64,000 nt of DNA, from positions 1 through 64,000 of the forward strand of contig JAFQUP010000217.1 of the NCBI GenBank assembly GCA_017408405.1, given 5' to 3'. Position numbers and translations under genes: made by a program. Of this stretch, positions 17,451-27,053 are shown in pieces. Origin of the DNA: Thermoguttaceae bacterium. Lineage in GTDB: Bacteria; Planctomycetota; Planctomycetia; Pirellulales; Thermoguttaceae. Under the pieces are notes generated by a model, which did no database searches, was not told the origin of the DNA, and saw only the letters and a program-made list of their open reading frames with translations. How positions within the stretch are numbered: position 1 is the first letter of the stretch; each line of letters starts with the position of its first letter.

Positions 17451-18839
17451 TTAACCCTGGATCGCGCGGACGATGTCGTCTACGTCATTTTCGACCTTGA
17501 CCGGATTGTTCGCGAAATCGCACGTCGTGACGCCATGGGGACGCAGGACTTCGTCAAATTTCTGCTGGTCGCCGCAATGATACGCGACGGTCGCGGTCGG
17601 ATCCTTGAGCTGGTGCCCCGTCAGGATGCAGACGACGCGGTCGTTTGGCGCGATGATGCCCTCTTCACGCAGCAGTTTCGTTCCCGCCACGCTTGCGGCA
17701 CTGGCCGGCTCGCAGCCGAAACCGCAGGCACCGACCTGGGATTTTGCGTCGAGGATCTGCTGGTCGGTTACTTTGCGCACGACACCGTCGCACCATTCCA
17801 GCGCACGGAGGCATTTCTCAAGGTTGACCGGCCGATTGATCTCGATGGCGCTGGCGATCGTATTCGCACGGCGTCCCTCGTCGTTCATCTGCTTGAAGAA
17901 AGCATTGATTTTCGCGCGATCGGTATTTCCGCCGTTCCATCGGATATTTTCCTCATTGAAGACGCGGGTCAGCGTATCGGCACCCGCCGCGTTGATGACG
18001 GCCAGCCGCGGAATTCGGTCGATCAGGCCAAGTTCGTAGAGTTCGTGGAATGCTTTGCCGAACGAACTGGAGTTTCCGAGATTCCCGCCCGGGACGACGA
18101 TCCAGTCCGGAACGTTCCAGCGAAGAGCTTCCAAAACACGCAGCATGATGGTCTTCTGGCCTTCCAGACGGAACGGGTTCACGCTGTTGACCAGATAGAT
18201 ACCGAGTTTTTTCGAGACTTCCTTCACCCGCGCCATCGCATCATCAAAATCGCCGTGGATCTGAAGCGTCTGTGCCCCATAGTCGAGAGCCTGGGAGAGT
18301 TTCCCGTACGCGATCTTTCCGTCGCCGATGAAAATGACGGCCTTCATCGTCTGGAGGCAGGAACAGTAGAGAGCCAGCGAGGCACTGGTATTTCCCGTGG
18401 AGGCACACGCCGCCCGCGTCGCGCCGACCATCCGTGCGTGCGTCGTCGCCGCGCACATCCCATTATCCTTGAACGACCCGGACGGGTTCATCCCCTCATA
18501 CTGAAGGAAAAGATTTCCCTCTTTCACGCCGGCATACTTCGCGACTCCCGCGGAATTCTGCAGAATGGTCTGCCCTTCCCCGACGGTCACGCACTTTTCC
18601 AGCTCCGTGAACGGAAGCAGATCGTGGAATTTCCAGACGCCGCTGAACCGCTGCGGAATATCGCGCATCGTCCAGTACTTTTCAAATTCCTTGAGCGACT
18701 TCGGAACGGGAAGTTTGTCCCAATCGTATTGAATATCGAGCAGATTCCCGCATTTGGGACACGCGGTCAGGACTTCTTCGACACCGTAGGCCGCGCCGCA
18801 ATTCGGATCGATGCACTTCTGGCAAACGTGATCAGCCAT
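17451..18839 (-). CDS. thrC: Threonine synthase
   Basis: 462 residues from the ATG at 18839, chosen over one at 18854 because only the inner start has a ribosome site (GAAGG). A PLP-dependent fold type II enzyme converting O-phosphohomoserine to threonine. An N-terminal zinc-ribbon-like segment ([10 protein letters not shown] and CPKCG) precedes the catalytic domain. The PLP lysine lies in [10 protein letters not shown], and the phosphate-binding loop reads [10 protein letters not shown]. Third codon positions are rich in C and G compared with neighbours, as in the glycosidase. It is a single gene with its own promoter (18915-18942), convergent with the PaaK-like gene. Confidence 0.95.
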   Translation of the reverse strand: MADHVCQKCIDPNCGAAYGVEEVLTACPKCGNLLDIQYDWDKLPVPKSLKEFEKYWTMRDIPQRFSGVWKFHDLLPFTELEKCVTVGEGQTILQNSAGVAKYAGVKEGNLFLQYEGMNPSGSFKDNGMCAATTHARMVGATRAACASTGNTSASLALYCSCLQTMKAVIFIGDGKIAYGKLSQALDYGAQTLQIHGDFDDAMARVKEVSKKLGIYLVNSVNPFRLEGQKTIMLRVLEALRWNVPDWIVVPGGNLGNSSSFGKAFHELYELGLIDRIPRLAVINAAGADTLTRVFNEENIRWNGGNTDRAKINAFFKQMNDEGRRANTIASAIEINRPVNLEKCLRALEWCDGVVRKVTDQQILDAKSQVGACGFGCEPASAASVAGTKLLREEGIIAPNDRVVCILTGHQLKDPTATVAYHCGDQQKFDEVLRPHGVTTCDFANNPVKVENDVDDIVRAIQG

Positions 18840-18914
18840 TTTTTCGCCTTCCATGAACAGATTTTAGGGAAATGGATTTTAGAAATCCGAAAATAATCAA
18901 AATTAACTCATTAT

Positions 18915-18942
18915 ATTTTACCAAAAACCGGGAAAGTTTCAA
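18915..18942 (-). promoter_or_regulatory. Promoter for thrC
   Basis: On the minus strand, TTGAAA (18937-18942), a 16-base spacer and TAAAAT (18915-18920), about 75 bases before the start. A TATAAT also overlaps just downstream, out of register. Confidence 0.65.
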
Positions 18943-19070
18943 GGGACCCCAATCACATTCATGAAAAGTTCCCAATTCAGAGACGTCTTGATCCTGATTC
19001 GAAATTAAATGTTTTCTCTTTTTCAGAAAACCGCGAAATGAAAACATTTGGAAGGTTGAGTTTTCAGAAA

Positions 19071-19361
19071 TCAATCGTCTGAGTCATTTTTAATAAAGAA
19101 AAAACTGTGAGCGAATCCCAGTCCAGAGAGTCCAAAGAATAAATAGGCCGCGGTTTGAGGAATCTTGATTTCCTTCTCCGGATATTTAAGGGCATCGCCA
19201 GTAAGAGCTTCGATCCACCAGCGTTTTCGCTCGACGGAGGGGTCTCCTTGGGCAAGGATTTTTGTGCCTTCAGAATTCAGGACGATGGATTGAAGAGCAA
19301 TCATTTCGATGCCGATGAGAAGAGAAAGGATCGAGCTAAAAAACCAAATTTTGCGAAACAT
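19071..19361 (-). CDS. Small two-span membrane protein, unknown
   Basis: 96 residues from the ATG at 19361, which has an ACGGAG ribosome site; longer in-frame starts up to 19487 add a basic, non-membrane stretch. One hydrophobic helix lies near each end (about 5-25 and 70-88), with a ~45-residue exposed loop containing GDPSVERKRWW. The acidic C-terminus is NDSDD. I do not recognise a family. The genes on both sides are unrelated. Confidence 0.5.
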   Translation of the reverse strand: MFRKIWFFSSILSLLIGIEMIALQSIVLNSEGTKILAQGDPSVERKRWWIEALTGDALKYPEKEIKIPQTAAYLFFGLSGLGFAHSFFFIKNDSDD

Positions 19362-19761
19362 TTCAAAACTCCGTAAAAAATAAAGAGCCGCTTTCATTTT
19401 GAGAATCGGCATGAAAGTAACTTTTCTTTTTGAATTCCTGAAAAAAACGATTTTTAGGAAATTGCGGAAATTTTGGCGGAGAACCAAGTGCGGGAAACTT
19501 TTAGGCGGAGGGAAATTACTTGAGGATTTGTGGTTCAGAATTTTTGATGTTTTCTTTATGGAGGAAGGAATTTGCCAGGAAGAGATTCTGTTTTGGAATT
19601 TTTTGTTATTTGGTTTCCTGAGAGATTTTGAGAATGAGCGATATGTTTCCTATTTTTCCAAAAATTTCTATTGTGCACAATTGAAAATTATGATATGCTT
19701 CTGAAATATGATCGTCTAAATGCTTAATGACCAGTCCTTTGTTTATGTCAAATTCGAAATC
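19362..19761. other. Divergent intergenic region
   Basis: 400 bases between the small membrane protein and the UroD-like gene. A plus-strand frame at 19399-19704 is open, but its Phe/Leu/Lys-rich translation looks like AT-rich noise. A possible promoter is at 19671-19699. Confidence 0.6.
19671..19699 (+). promoter_or_regulatory. Possible promoter for the UroD-like gene
   Basis: TTGTGC (19671-19676), a 17-base spacer and TATGCT (19694-19699). This is a weaker match to consensus than the other promoters listed. Confidence 0.35.
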
Positions 19762-20991
19762 ATGAACTCCAAAGATCGAATCGCCGCGATATTTGAACGC
19801 AAAAAATGTGACCGTATTCCAACAGATCTTGGCGGAACGAGAAAAACGGGAATTTCAGTAACAGCACTTTATCATTTGCGCCAATGTCTCGGTGTGGAGC
19901 TTCCAGCACGTCTTTATGATGTTTTTGAAGGAACCGCGGAAACCGATGAAATCTTGAAGGAAACGACCTGCTGTGACGTGGTTCATCTTCCGCAGCCCGT
20001 GCCTCTTCTGGAAATAGAGTGCCTTCGGGATCAGACGAAAAAATTCTGGAAACCTTACGCGATGGAAGACGGTACTGGAGTCTTAATGCCGAAGGATTTT
20101 TATCCGGAACGGGAATTGAGCGGCGATATGTGCCTCCGGGATCTTCATGATCGGCGTTTTGGGATGATGAGACGGGGAGGTTGGCGTTTTGAGCGTTTAG
20201 TACCGGGACCGGGAACATTAGGAATGAGCGCGGAAGAAGCGGTAAAAGAAATTGCGGAGCAGAATTTTTCCGTGGCTTTTATCCCTCCTGAAGAATATTG
20301 GGAACATTTGAAATTTTTCCTCAAACGTCTTTCACGCGGAGCGAAAAAATCGTTTACGTACCACGCGGGACCACCGTCGCCATTTTTGGGAGGACTTGGT
20401 TTTCTTGAACCGATGAAGTGGATCGAATTTTTGGTAAAAAAAGAGCCGGAATCGGAGAAACTGCTTGAGAAATGGTTTGAGCTTTGGATGGCGCAGCTTG
20501 AAAAACTTTCTGAAACGGTTGGCGACGCGGTAAATGTTCTGATTCTTGATGAAGATTTTCGCGGAATTGATCCTGAAGCGGAGGAGGTGGTTTCCAGCCG
20601 GATTCTTCCGTTTTACGCGCGAGGAATTCATGAAATGCGTCAACGTTTTGGTTTTTCCGCGAGTATTCTTTGGCAGTCGGAAGGAAATTTTCAGGCATTT
20701 CTTCCACAGCTGATCGAAATGGGAGTTAACGGTATTTCAGTAGCGGATTCGCACTCCGGAATGGATTTACGGTGGATTAAGAAAGAATTTGGGAAAGAAC
20801 TGGTTCTCTGGGGCGGGGCGTGCAGCGCGGCAGATCTCGCGAAAAAAGAAGCGGAAGTTATTCTGGAACAGGTACGGGAGAATTTCGCCATTCTTTCGGA
20901 AAATGGCGGGTATGTTCACGCGGTGGCTGGAAGTATTCGCCCGGAGACATGTCCGGAAAATATTTTGACGTATTTTACTCAGAGAGGGTAG
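19762..20991 (+). CDS. Uroporphyrinogen decarboxylase-superfamily protein
   Basis: 409 residues from the ATG at 19762 (MNSKDRIAAIFERKKCDRIP). The family usually begins with this RI.A.....PDR(I/V)P pattern, so the 14-residue extension to 19720 is not needed. TIM-barrel UroD-superfamily landmarks include the N-terminal motif, GGLGFLEPMKW and the C-terminal GSIRPETCPEN. Many members are not heme enzymes but corrinoid methyltransferases. The heme-type N-terminal RQAGR motif is absent, which favours the methyltransferase-like branch. No corrinoid protein is nearby. Substrate unknown. Confidence 0.8.
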   Translation: MNSKDRIAAIFERKKCDRIPTDLGGTRKTGISVTALYHLRQCLGVELPARLYDVFEGTAETDEILKETTCCDVVHLPQPVPLLEIECLRDQTKKFWKPYAMEDGTGVLMPKDFYPERELSGDMCLRDLHDRRFGMMRRGGWRFERLVPGPGTLGMSAEEAVKEIAEQNFSVAFIPPEEYWEHLKFFLKRLSRGAKKSFTYHAGPPSPFLGGLGFLEPMKWIEFLVKKEPESEKLLEKWFELWMAQLEKLSETVGDAVNVLILDEDFRGIDPEAEEVVSSRILPFYARGIHEMRQRFGFSASILWQSEGNFQAFLPQLIEMGVNGISVADSHSGMDLRWIKKEFGKELVLWGGACSAADLAKKEAEVILEQVRENFAILSENGGYVHAVAGSIRPETCPENILTYFTQRG

Positions 20992-21269
20992 ATTTCCTGA
21001 AAAAAACAAAAACGTCTTTTGATACTTCAGATAGGATTTTTGAACGCGGCTGAATCGAGTTAATGAAGGTAACTTCGTATGTGCCAAAAATAAACCGTAT
21101 TTTATTTGAGGAAATCGTTTTTTTATTTTCAGTTAAGAGTGGGGAATTTTGAAATCCGGTTTTTCTGAAAACGAATAGATTTGATTTTCGTAAATCGGGT
21201 TTTGAAGTTTATTTAATATCCTGCCAAATTTCTTTTTGGTGTCTTTTTAATGTTTTTGGGAGAAAAACT

Positions 21270-22193
21270 ATGAGATTTTTCGAAAGGATAGTCGGGCTTG
21301 GTACCCTGTGCTTTTGGTTTAGCAGTGTTTTCGTGAGTGCTCAGCAACCTGAATACTATGTGAACTTTCATCGCGGAGGCGGAGCGGAACGTCCTGAAAA
21401 CACTCTCGAAACGTTTCTTTGGGCGTGGAACCAGGACGTTATTCCAGAAGGCGACGTTCAGTACTCAAAAGACGGCGTGGCAGTCATGTTTCACGACGCG
21501 AATGTGAATCGGATGGTTTGGGAGCTGCCTGAAGAGTTAAAGGGAAAAAAGATTCGGGATTTCACGTGGGAAGAATTAAGAAAGTTTGACGTTGGTTCTC
21601 ATGCTGGTGAAGAGTTCGCGCTTCAAAGAATTCCGACTATGGAGTCTGTTTTTTGCGCGATGTCTAATTTTCCGGAACGTTTACTTTATCTGGATGAAAA
21701 AGGTTTGACGGAGGATAATCTTCGTGAGATAGCCAAGAGAGTTCACCATTATGGAATTGAAAAACAGATGTTTTTTACTTCCGGAAACTACGATAAGATG
21801 CTGAAATGGAATGAGATCTGTCCGGATGGTGTTGGTATGCTTTGGCTGGGATACGTTTGGACAAAAGACCGGACGGCGAATATGGATGGACTCAATGCTG
21901 TCCTGAAACGTCTGCGTGAGAATGATTTCAAAGGAGTGAATCATCTGGTACTTCATATTCAGGCGGATTTGAGCAAGGAAGATCCTTTTGAACCCAAAAG
22001 TGATTTTCTTCGGGCATTCGCGCGAGAAATGAAGGAACGCGGAATACCAATGGAAGTCATTACGTGGTCCAATGGCAAGAATCCGGAGGTCTACCGCAAA
22101 CTTCTGGATTTGGGAATCATTGGAATCGCGACTGATTTTCCGAGTGTCGTCATGCCAGTCATTAATGAGGCCCGCGCGAAAGCCGTGAAATAG
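21270..22193 (+). CDS. Exported glycerophosphodiester phosphodiesterase family protein
   Basis: 307 residues with a signal peptide (about 1-24, cleaved near VSAQ). GDPD landmarks: HRGG....RPENT near residue 35 with the first catalytic His, then EGDVQYSKDGVAVMFHD near 62-78 with metal ligands and the second His. The family hydrolyses glycerophosphodiesters to glycerol-3-phosphate and an alcohol. The signal peptide places it outside the cytoplasm. Variation after the His-Arg (HRGGGAE rather than HRG..) is slight. It is a single gene, followed by a dispersed repeat copy. Confidence 0.88.
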   Translation: MRFFERIVGLGTLCFWFSSVFVSAQQPEYYVNFHRGGGAERPENTLETFLWAWNQDVIPEGDVQYSKDGVAVMFHDANVNRMVWELPEELKGKKIRDFTWEELRKFDVGSHAGEEFALQRIPTMESVFCAMSNFPERLLYLDEKGLTEDNLREIAKRVHHYGIEKQMFFTSGNYDKMLKWNEICPDGVGMLWLGYVWTKDRTANMDGLNAVLKRLRENDFKGVNHLVLHIQADLSKEDPFEPKSDFLRAFAREMKERGIPMEVITWSNGKNPEVYRKLLDLGIIGIATDFPSVVMPVINEARAKAVK

Positions 22194-22242
22194 TTGAATT
22201 GCGTTTGCGGCAGAGTATTGGATGAGATTGAGAGATAAGAGA

Positions 22243-22400
22243 GGTTTTTTCCTAAACTTAATTTTCAGAACGGATGATTTTGGTTTTTGCGTGCGTATCC
22301 GGAAATCCCGCGTATTTTCGTGAGTCCGGAACTTCAAGTACCTTGCCAAAACTCAAAACATTCTCGTTTTTGATCGGAAGACTGTTTGGGAAAAGTCACT
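22243..22400 (+). repeat. Dispersed intergenic repeat, full copy 2
   Basis: About 158 bases aligned along the whole length with copy 1: AAACTTAATTTTC near the left end, CCGCGTATTTTCG in the centre, ACTCAAAACATTCTCG in the right half, CTGTTTGGGAAAAGTC at the end. It occupies the 322-base space between convergent genes. Nothing else is seen there. Confidence 0.8.
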
Positions 22401-22515
22401 AAAAAACGCGGAGCAGATAAATTTTCTGTTTCGCGTTCATGATTTTAAAGATATTTTCTGGAAACTTTAACCTTGAAAGTATCCTGGATTTTTTCAGCGG
22501 GAATATTTTGATGAT

Positions 22516-23631
22516 TCAGCTGATATTTTCTTTCTGAATAACATTATTTTCCTGTTCAGCTTTGGTAGCGTTTTTTCTGTAACCGGTGTTTTTCTTTTCT
22601 TTTTTCTTTTCGTGCTCAAGCTGGCAAATCAGAGCATGAACAAGAAATTCAATTTCCGCTTCTTTATGATTGGAATTTACGGCCAGAGTAATTTGAGGTT
22701 TTCGCGTGAAGTGCGTGATGCCAATTTGGTATCCGCGAATTCTCATCCCATTTACGGTTTCTTTAGCATTAGGTACTTTAAGCAGGACGAAAGGCAAATT
22801 GGAATTTGAAGAGAAATTCAAGCCAGAATGGTTCAGTTTTTCAACGAGTATTCTTCTGTTTCTTTCCAGAGCCTCGTGCCTTTGGGAACGCATGGCGAGT
22901 TCCAGTGCTTTCGTACTGGCGACGACTGTCGAAAGCGGCATCTGATTTCTTGAACAGCAGCATGGTTCGCTTTTCTTAAGATTTCTGAGCCATTTCCGAT
23001 TTCCGGTAAGAAAACCGCCGCTTGAACCAAGAGCCTCAGTCAATGATCCGCAGGAAAAACACGGTACGGTTTCATTCGGCTCAAAATACTGATTTGCCGT
23101 AATTCCGTAATAGTCGAAAGTTCCCCGATAGTTTGGTCCGAGAAGCCCAACCCCTAATGAATCATCAAGAATAATCAGAGCCGGAATTCCTGTTTGCGCT
23201 GAAAATTGTTCCAGACGTTTTTTCCAGAGATCGACCGGGGCGATTGATCCATTCATTTCGCAAATGCCATTGGCAAGAAATACCACACGTGAAACCGTTT
23301 GCGGGAGAGATTCAAGGCAGTGTTCATTGATCGTTCCAACCGTGACGGTTTCATGGCGCCGCTGAATAATCTCAAGAGCGTCCGGAATTGAACCGTCCGT
23401 TTCCTCGGGAATAAAAATACGGTCATTGGTCTGAATCAAATTTCGCAGCAAAGCGACCAGTGCCAGATAACTGTCTGGAAAAAAGAGAGTCATTTCAGTA
23501 CCAAAAAACTGCGAGATTTTCCTCTCGAAAACCTGATAGTAATCTATCGGTTTTTCAGAGTCAAACGTTAGCTGGAGAATCTCCGGGTCCGTTCGTATCG
23601 CGAGGTAATCTGACGTACTGAATGAATACAT
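22516..23631 (-). CDS. Alpha-oxoamine synthase-like protein (AONS/KBL fold) lacking the PLP lysine
   Basis: 371 residues, fold type I aminotransferase pattern of the 8-amino-7-oxononanoate synthase group: a start like NYLGL (TSDYLAI), ILDDSLGVGLLGPNYRG at 154-170 (family DEAHSTGVLGPNGRG) and SLTEALGSSGGFLTG at 196-210. The Schiff-base lysine expected in T(L/F)SKA(F/L)G is glutamate here (E199, codon GAG at 23035-23037), and the DEAH histidine is leucine. It should not form the internal aldimine, so a non-catalytic or altered role is likely. The C-terminal tail is Lys/Asn/Glu-rich. The gene is intact over its length, which argues against recent decay. Confidence 0.75.
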   Translation of the reverse strand: MYSFSTSDYLAIRTDPEILQLTFDSEKPIDYYQVFERKISQFFGTEMTLFFPDSYLALVALLRNLIQTNDRIFIPEETDGSIPDALEIIQRRHETVTVGTINEHCLESLPQTVSRVVFLANGICEMNGSIAPVDLWKKRLEQFSAQTGIPALIILDDSLGVGLLGPNYRGTFDYYGITANQYFEPNETVPCFSCGSLTEALGSSGGFLTGNRKWLRNLKKSEPCCCSRNQMPLSTVVASTKALELAMRSQRHEALERNRRILVEKLNHSGLNFSSNSNLPFVLLKVPNAKETVNGMRIRGYQIGITHFTRKPQITLAVNSNHKEAEIEFLVHALICQLEHEKKKEKKNTGYRKNATKAEQENNVIQKENIS

Positions 23632-23866
23632 TTGGGGAGTTTGGAAAAATGTTTGCTGAATATTGAATCATATCGGTAAATTTAACATGAATCGACACTT
23701 TCTTCAAGGTTGATTTTGGAAAATTTCAAATATTTTCAAAAATTTCCCTAAAATTGTTTCCAGGAGAAATTCAAGTCTGAATTTTAACAGACAGAACCTG
23801 CTCAAGAACTGTTTCGGGCATCAATATCCAGCTTTTTAATGAGGGTTAAAGTTCCTTTAAAGCAGG

Positions 23867-24937
23867 TTAAGGGCAATTTCCTGAATCCAGTGAGATGGAT
23901 TCTGAATTCGCGTCTTCCATGGCGGCTCGAGTTTCATTTCGCGCGGAAAAATAGAAAAAGACACCAAGAAGAGCTGTCAGAAGGCAGACCAGGCGGTAGG
24001 CAAGCATGACGACCAGTCCGATTCCCTCATTGCCGATTTCGTCTCGATAAAGCTCATCCAAAACGACTTCCACCGGCCCAACCGGGAGCGGAATCGCGGA
24101 CATTGACATACTGGTTGGCGAAATGTAGAGATGCTGCGCGTAAGTCGGTATCGTCAATTCACTCGCACGCCAAATTCCGTCAGCCAGAAAATAAAGTGAA
24201 GTCGCGAAGAGTGCGTGAATCAGGATACTCACTCCAAGAACTCCCAGAAGTTGGATGGGGTAATTTCGGTAAAGGCGGACGCTTGAGGCAATCTTCCGGA
24301 AAAACTCTTCGGCTTTGGAGCGCGGCGGCGGAAGTTCTTTTTTCCTTTCAGGAGGCAGGAGAAGCACGAGCCAGCCGATTGTTCCCGCGGCCCAGGCAAT
24401 CAGGACAGCCCATGAGGCGGAACGGAGCGTGGGTGAAATGGCCGGGTTTTGGAAGATGCCCATCCAGAGCATCACTAAGGAGGCCAGCATGAACAGCGCG
24501 TAAAGTCCAATCATGCGATCGACAAACATTGAACCGAGAATTACCGGCCCCGCGTTCGGATAATTCTCTTTTTCACGGCGGGTCAAAAGCCAGGCTTTCA
24601 GAAGATCTCCGCCAACGATTCCCATCGGAGCGAGATTGAAAAGGTAACCGATATACCCAATTCGAAGTGTGTTCCAAAAACCAACTTTCATCTTTTCAAT
24701 GCGTACGAGGCCCCACCAGCGAATGATCGTCGCGAGTACCGCCAGAAAGGTAAAAAGAAATCCCAGCAGCAGCGAGGTCCAGATTTTTTCGCCGTGCAGG
24801 AGTCCGTCCATCGTTTTTTCATTTTGTGTCGCGCGCCAGACCAGAAATGCCAAAATACCAAGTGATATTCCAATTTTGGCAAGGAAAAGAAAAAAAGAAC
24901 GAAATTTTTGCCATGGCGTGTGCTGCTTTTTATTCAT
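23867..24937 (-). CDS. YbhN/LPG-synthase transmembrane-domain family protein (UPF0104)
   Basis: 356 residues with about eight hydrophobic helices, matching the lysylphosphatidylglycerol synthetase TM region family. Landmarks are the GYLFNLAPMGIVGGDLLKAW segment near residue 95, the MFVDRMIGLYAL segment near 138, and PLPVGPVEVVLDELY near 275. Members are thought to act as lipid or lipid-linked substrate flippases or in envelope lipid handling. No fused synthase domain is present. It follows the exported Pro/Gln-rich gene on the same strand but is separated from it by a terminator at 25050-25076. Confidence 0.85.
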   Translation of the reverse strand: MNKKQHTPWQKFRSFFLFLAKIGISLGILAFLVWRATQNEKTMDGLLHGEKIWTSLLLGFLFTFLAVLATIIRWWGLVRIEKMKVGFWNTLRIGYIGYLFNLAPMGIVGGDLLKAWLLTRREKENYPNAGPVILGSMFVDRMIGLYALFMLASLVMLWMGIFQNPAISPTLRSASWAVLIAWAAGTIGWLVLLLPPERKKELPPPRSKAEEFFRKIASSVRLYRNYPIQLLGVLGVSILIHALFATSLYFLADGIWRASELTIPTYAQHLYISPTSMSMSAIPLPVGPVEVVLDELYRDEIGNEGIGLVVMLAYRLVCLLTALLGVFFYFSARNETRAAMEDANSESISLDSGNCP

Positions 24938-25049
24938 AATTGAAAACGAAATCCGAAATCAAAAAAGTCAAAATGAAAACGAATGAAGCGGAAAAGATCA
25001 GGAGCTTCGAAAGGTTTTGCTGAATCCGGGAGACCCTCCACAAATAAAA

Positions 25050-25076
25050 CGGGACACCGCGTTGAACAGTGTCCCG
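25050..25076 (-). terminator. Terminator of the Pro/Gln-rich protein gene
   Basis: A perfect 8-bp stem (25050-25057 with 25069-25076). Read on the minus strand it is followed by a T-rich tract (GTTTTATTT). It sits 15 bases after the stop. Confidence 0.8.
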
Positions 25077-25090
25077 AATTGAACAGAAAT

Positions 25091-26017
25091 TTATTTTCCG
25101 GCCGGTTCGTAATGCGGACGGACGACACCGCGGCGATTCGGAGCGTACGGATTAAAGTAAGCGGCTTTTTTTTCTTCTTCCTTGTCTTCATCTTCTTCCG
25201 CTTCTTCATCCATTTTTTCTTTATCGGTTTTTTCCTGATTCGCTTCAGGATTCACGTGAACGGTTGGCCCGGAACCAGAGAAACCGTAGGAAGCTCCCGG
25301 ACGATTGGTATTTGTTCCTGTGTTCATTTGACCGTAAGCGGCTCCAACGGTTTGAGCGCCGACATTCGTATTGAATTGCGTCTGCTGCTGGACTTTTGTC
25401 TGGTTTTGATTTTGCTGAACCGTGTTGAGCTGGTTCTGCATCTGTTTTCTTTTCTGTTCAGCTTCAAGCGCGGGTTTTACGTACAGATTGTAGTTGTCGA
25501 TACCCGTGAAATTGTCGCGTCGGTAAAGATTCATGTACGGGCTCAAAACAGGTGCCGCTTCATAGTTCGCGAAAGGCTTTTCCGGAGCCTGACTTGGCGT
25601 ATGCTGCCCGTACTGGACGGGACCGTTGAAAGAACGGGTCGGCTGAGCCTGCTGCGCGGCATATGGATTCAGAGTCGGCATTGGTTTTCCAGCGGCTCCC
25701 GGAATTCCAGGCATACCCGGAACGTTTCCGCCTTGGGTGAATTGGGAATTGACTGAATTTGGAGTCGTACTCTGGATTGCCGGAAGAGAAGTCCCAGCTG
25801 GCTGGGATACCGCGGCACCCGGCGGCAGTGCGGAAGGCGTTACCTGTGTGCCTGGCGGCGGGTACTGCGCGAAAAGAGAATTGACGGAAAAAGCAAAGAT
25901 TCCGAAAACAAACAGAGAACCCATTACGGCAAAATCGCCCAAATGACTGAAACTGCCTGCCGGTTTGAAACTGGCGAAAAACTGTCTCAAGTGAAAATAT
26001 CCGGATTTTGTGTTCAT
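25091..26017 (-). CDS. Exported Pro/Gln/Asn-rich protein with acidic C-terminal region
   Basis: 308 residues. An N-terminal basic region and hydrophobic stretch (about 28-51, ending SLFAQ) act as a signal or anchor. A Pro/Gly/Gln-rich low-complexity region follows, then an SPYMNLYRR...NYNLYVKPALEAEQ segment (about 155-185) of a type I associate with planctomycete exported proteins. A Gln/Asn-rich stretch and an acidic run (about 270-285) come next, with YFNPYAPN near the end. It is probably a disordered envelope or secreted structural protein. No enzymatic motif is seen. Confidence 0.6.
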   Translation of the reverse strand: MNTKSGYFHLRQFFASFKPAGSFSHLGDFAVMGSLFVFGIFAFSVNSLFAQYPPPGTQVTPSALPPGAAVSQPAGTSLPAIQSTTPNSVNSQFTQGGNVPGMPGIPGAAGKPMPTLNPYAAQQAQPTRSFNGPVQYGQHTPSQAPEKPFANYEAAPVLSPYMNLYRRDNFTGIDNYNLYVKPALEAEQKRKQMQNQLNTVQQNQNQTKVQQQTQFNTNVGAQTVGAAYGQMNTGTNTNRPGASYGFSGSGPTVHVNPEANQEKTDKEKMDEEAEEDEDKEEEKKAAYFNPYAPNRRGVVRPHYEPAGK

Positions 26018-26336
26018 GGCTTTACCTGATAGTTTGAGTATGAAATGCTATTTAACCTTTTCTTTTTATTTTACTACGAAATAAAGATTTCGAAAAGGTG
26101 GGCCTTCCGATTTTTGGAACTTTTTCAGTAAATATTTTCCTGTTTGGGATGTGTTCACTGGAAAAATATGCCGGTTATTCAAAATATCGGAATTAAGTGG
26201 CGTGTTTCTCCGGGTTTTTGTGAAAATTTGGAAAAATTTTTTATTTTTTGGTGAAATTTTCTTGACATTTAATTTTCGCGGAAATAAAATTGAAGTTTAT
26301 TGGATTGTTGGTGAACTTTTTTTAGTTATTTTATCC
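26018..26336. other. Divergent intergenic region
   Basis: AT-rich spacer. A plus-strand frame open from 26151 is only the upstream extension of the pseudouridine synthase frame. The promoter at 26262-26290 lies inside that extension, which argues against it being translated. Confidence 0.65.
26262..26290 (+). promoter_or_regulatory. Consensus promoter for the pseudouridine synthase gene
   Basis: TTGACA (26262-26267), 17-base spacer and TAAAAT (26285-26290), 46 bases before the ATG at 26337. Confidence 0.8.
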
Positions 26337-27053
26337 ATGGAAATTATTTATTCAGACGGGCCAGTCCTGGTCATCAACAAACCGGCAGGTATTCTCGTTC
26401 AGTCTCCTCCCGGCATTGATTCCCTCGTGGACCAGATTAAAGAATACTATCGTGAACTGGAGGGAAAACCGTCGGATGCCAATATTTATCTTGGTGTTCC
26501 TCATCGTTTGGACCGGCCGGCAACCGGCTGCATGATTTTCGCGCGTCATGCCAGAGCCGCGAAACGGATTTCGGATCAGTTTCAAATGCGAATGGTCGTG
26601 AAAAAATACTGGGTTCTCGTCTCAGGTATCGTACCGGAAGATCGCGGCGACTGGGAGGATTTCATCCGCAAGGTGCCTGGGGAACCGCGTTCAGAGATCG
26701 TTACGTCACGTCATCCGGAGGGGCGCTGGTCGCTTCTTCATTATGTCGTGAAAAAACGTTATCCTGAAAAAAACTGTACCTGGCTGGAAATCGAACTGGA
26801 GACAGGGAGGACCCACCAAATCAGACTTCAAACTTCTTCACGCGGTTTCCCGGTGCTGGGGGACAGCCAGTACGGTTCCAATGTGCCGTTTGGCGAGCAG
26901 TTTGAGGATGAACGTCTTCGCGCGATTGCCCTTCACAGCCGATCAATTCGGCTTAGGCATCCAATGCGTGAAGAGCGTATTTTCATTGAGGCTCCACTTC
27001 CGGGAAATTGGAAGGAGTTTCTTGGTGAGGATCCGGAGGGACAAATTTCCTGA
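26337..27053 (+). CDS. RluA-family RNA pseudouridine synthase
   Basis: 238 residues from the ATG at 26337 (MEIIYSDGPVLVINKPAG), where family proteins without an S4 domain begin. An upstream extension to 26151 would cross the promoter. The enzyme isomerises uridine to pseudouridine in rRNA or tRNA. The catalytic aspartate is in HRLDRPATG near residue 61. The conserved ELETGRTHQIRLQ and ALHSRSIRL motifs are near 155 and 200. The exact target base cannot be assigned. It is a single transcription unit. Confidence 0.92.
   Translation: MEIIYSDGPVLVINKPAGILVQSPPGIDSLVDQIKEYYRELEGKPSDANIYLGVPHRLDRPATGCMIFARHARAAKRISDQFQMRMVVKKYWVLVSGIVPEDRGDWEDFIRKVPGEPRSEIVTSRHPEGRWSLLHYVVKKRYPEKNCTWLEIELETGRTHQIRLQTSSRGFPVLGDSQYGSNVPFGEQFEDERLRAIALHSRSIRLRHPMREERIFIEAPLPGNWKEFLGEDPEGQIS

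Noticed and set aside
17535..18896. 453-codon plus-strand frame opposite thrC
   Set aside because: Antisense shadow; thrC has all family motifs, promoter and ribosome site.
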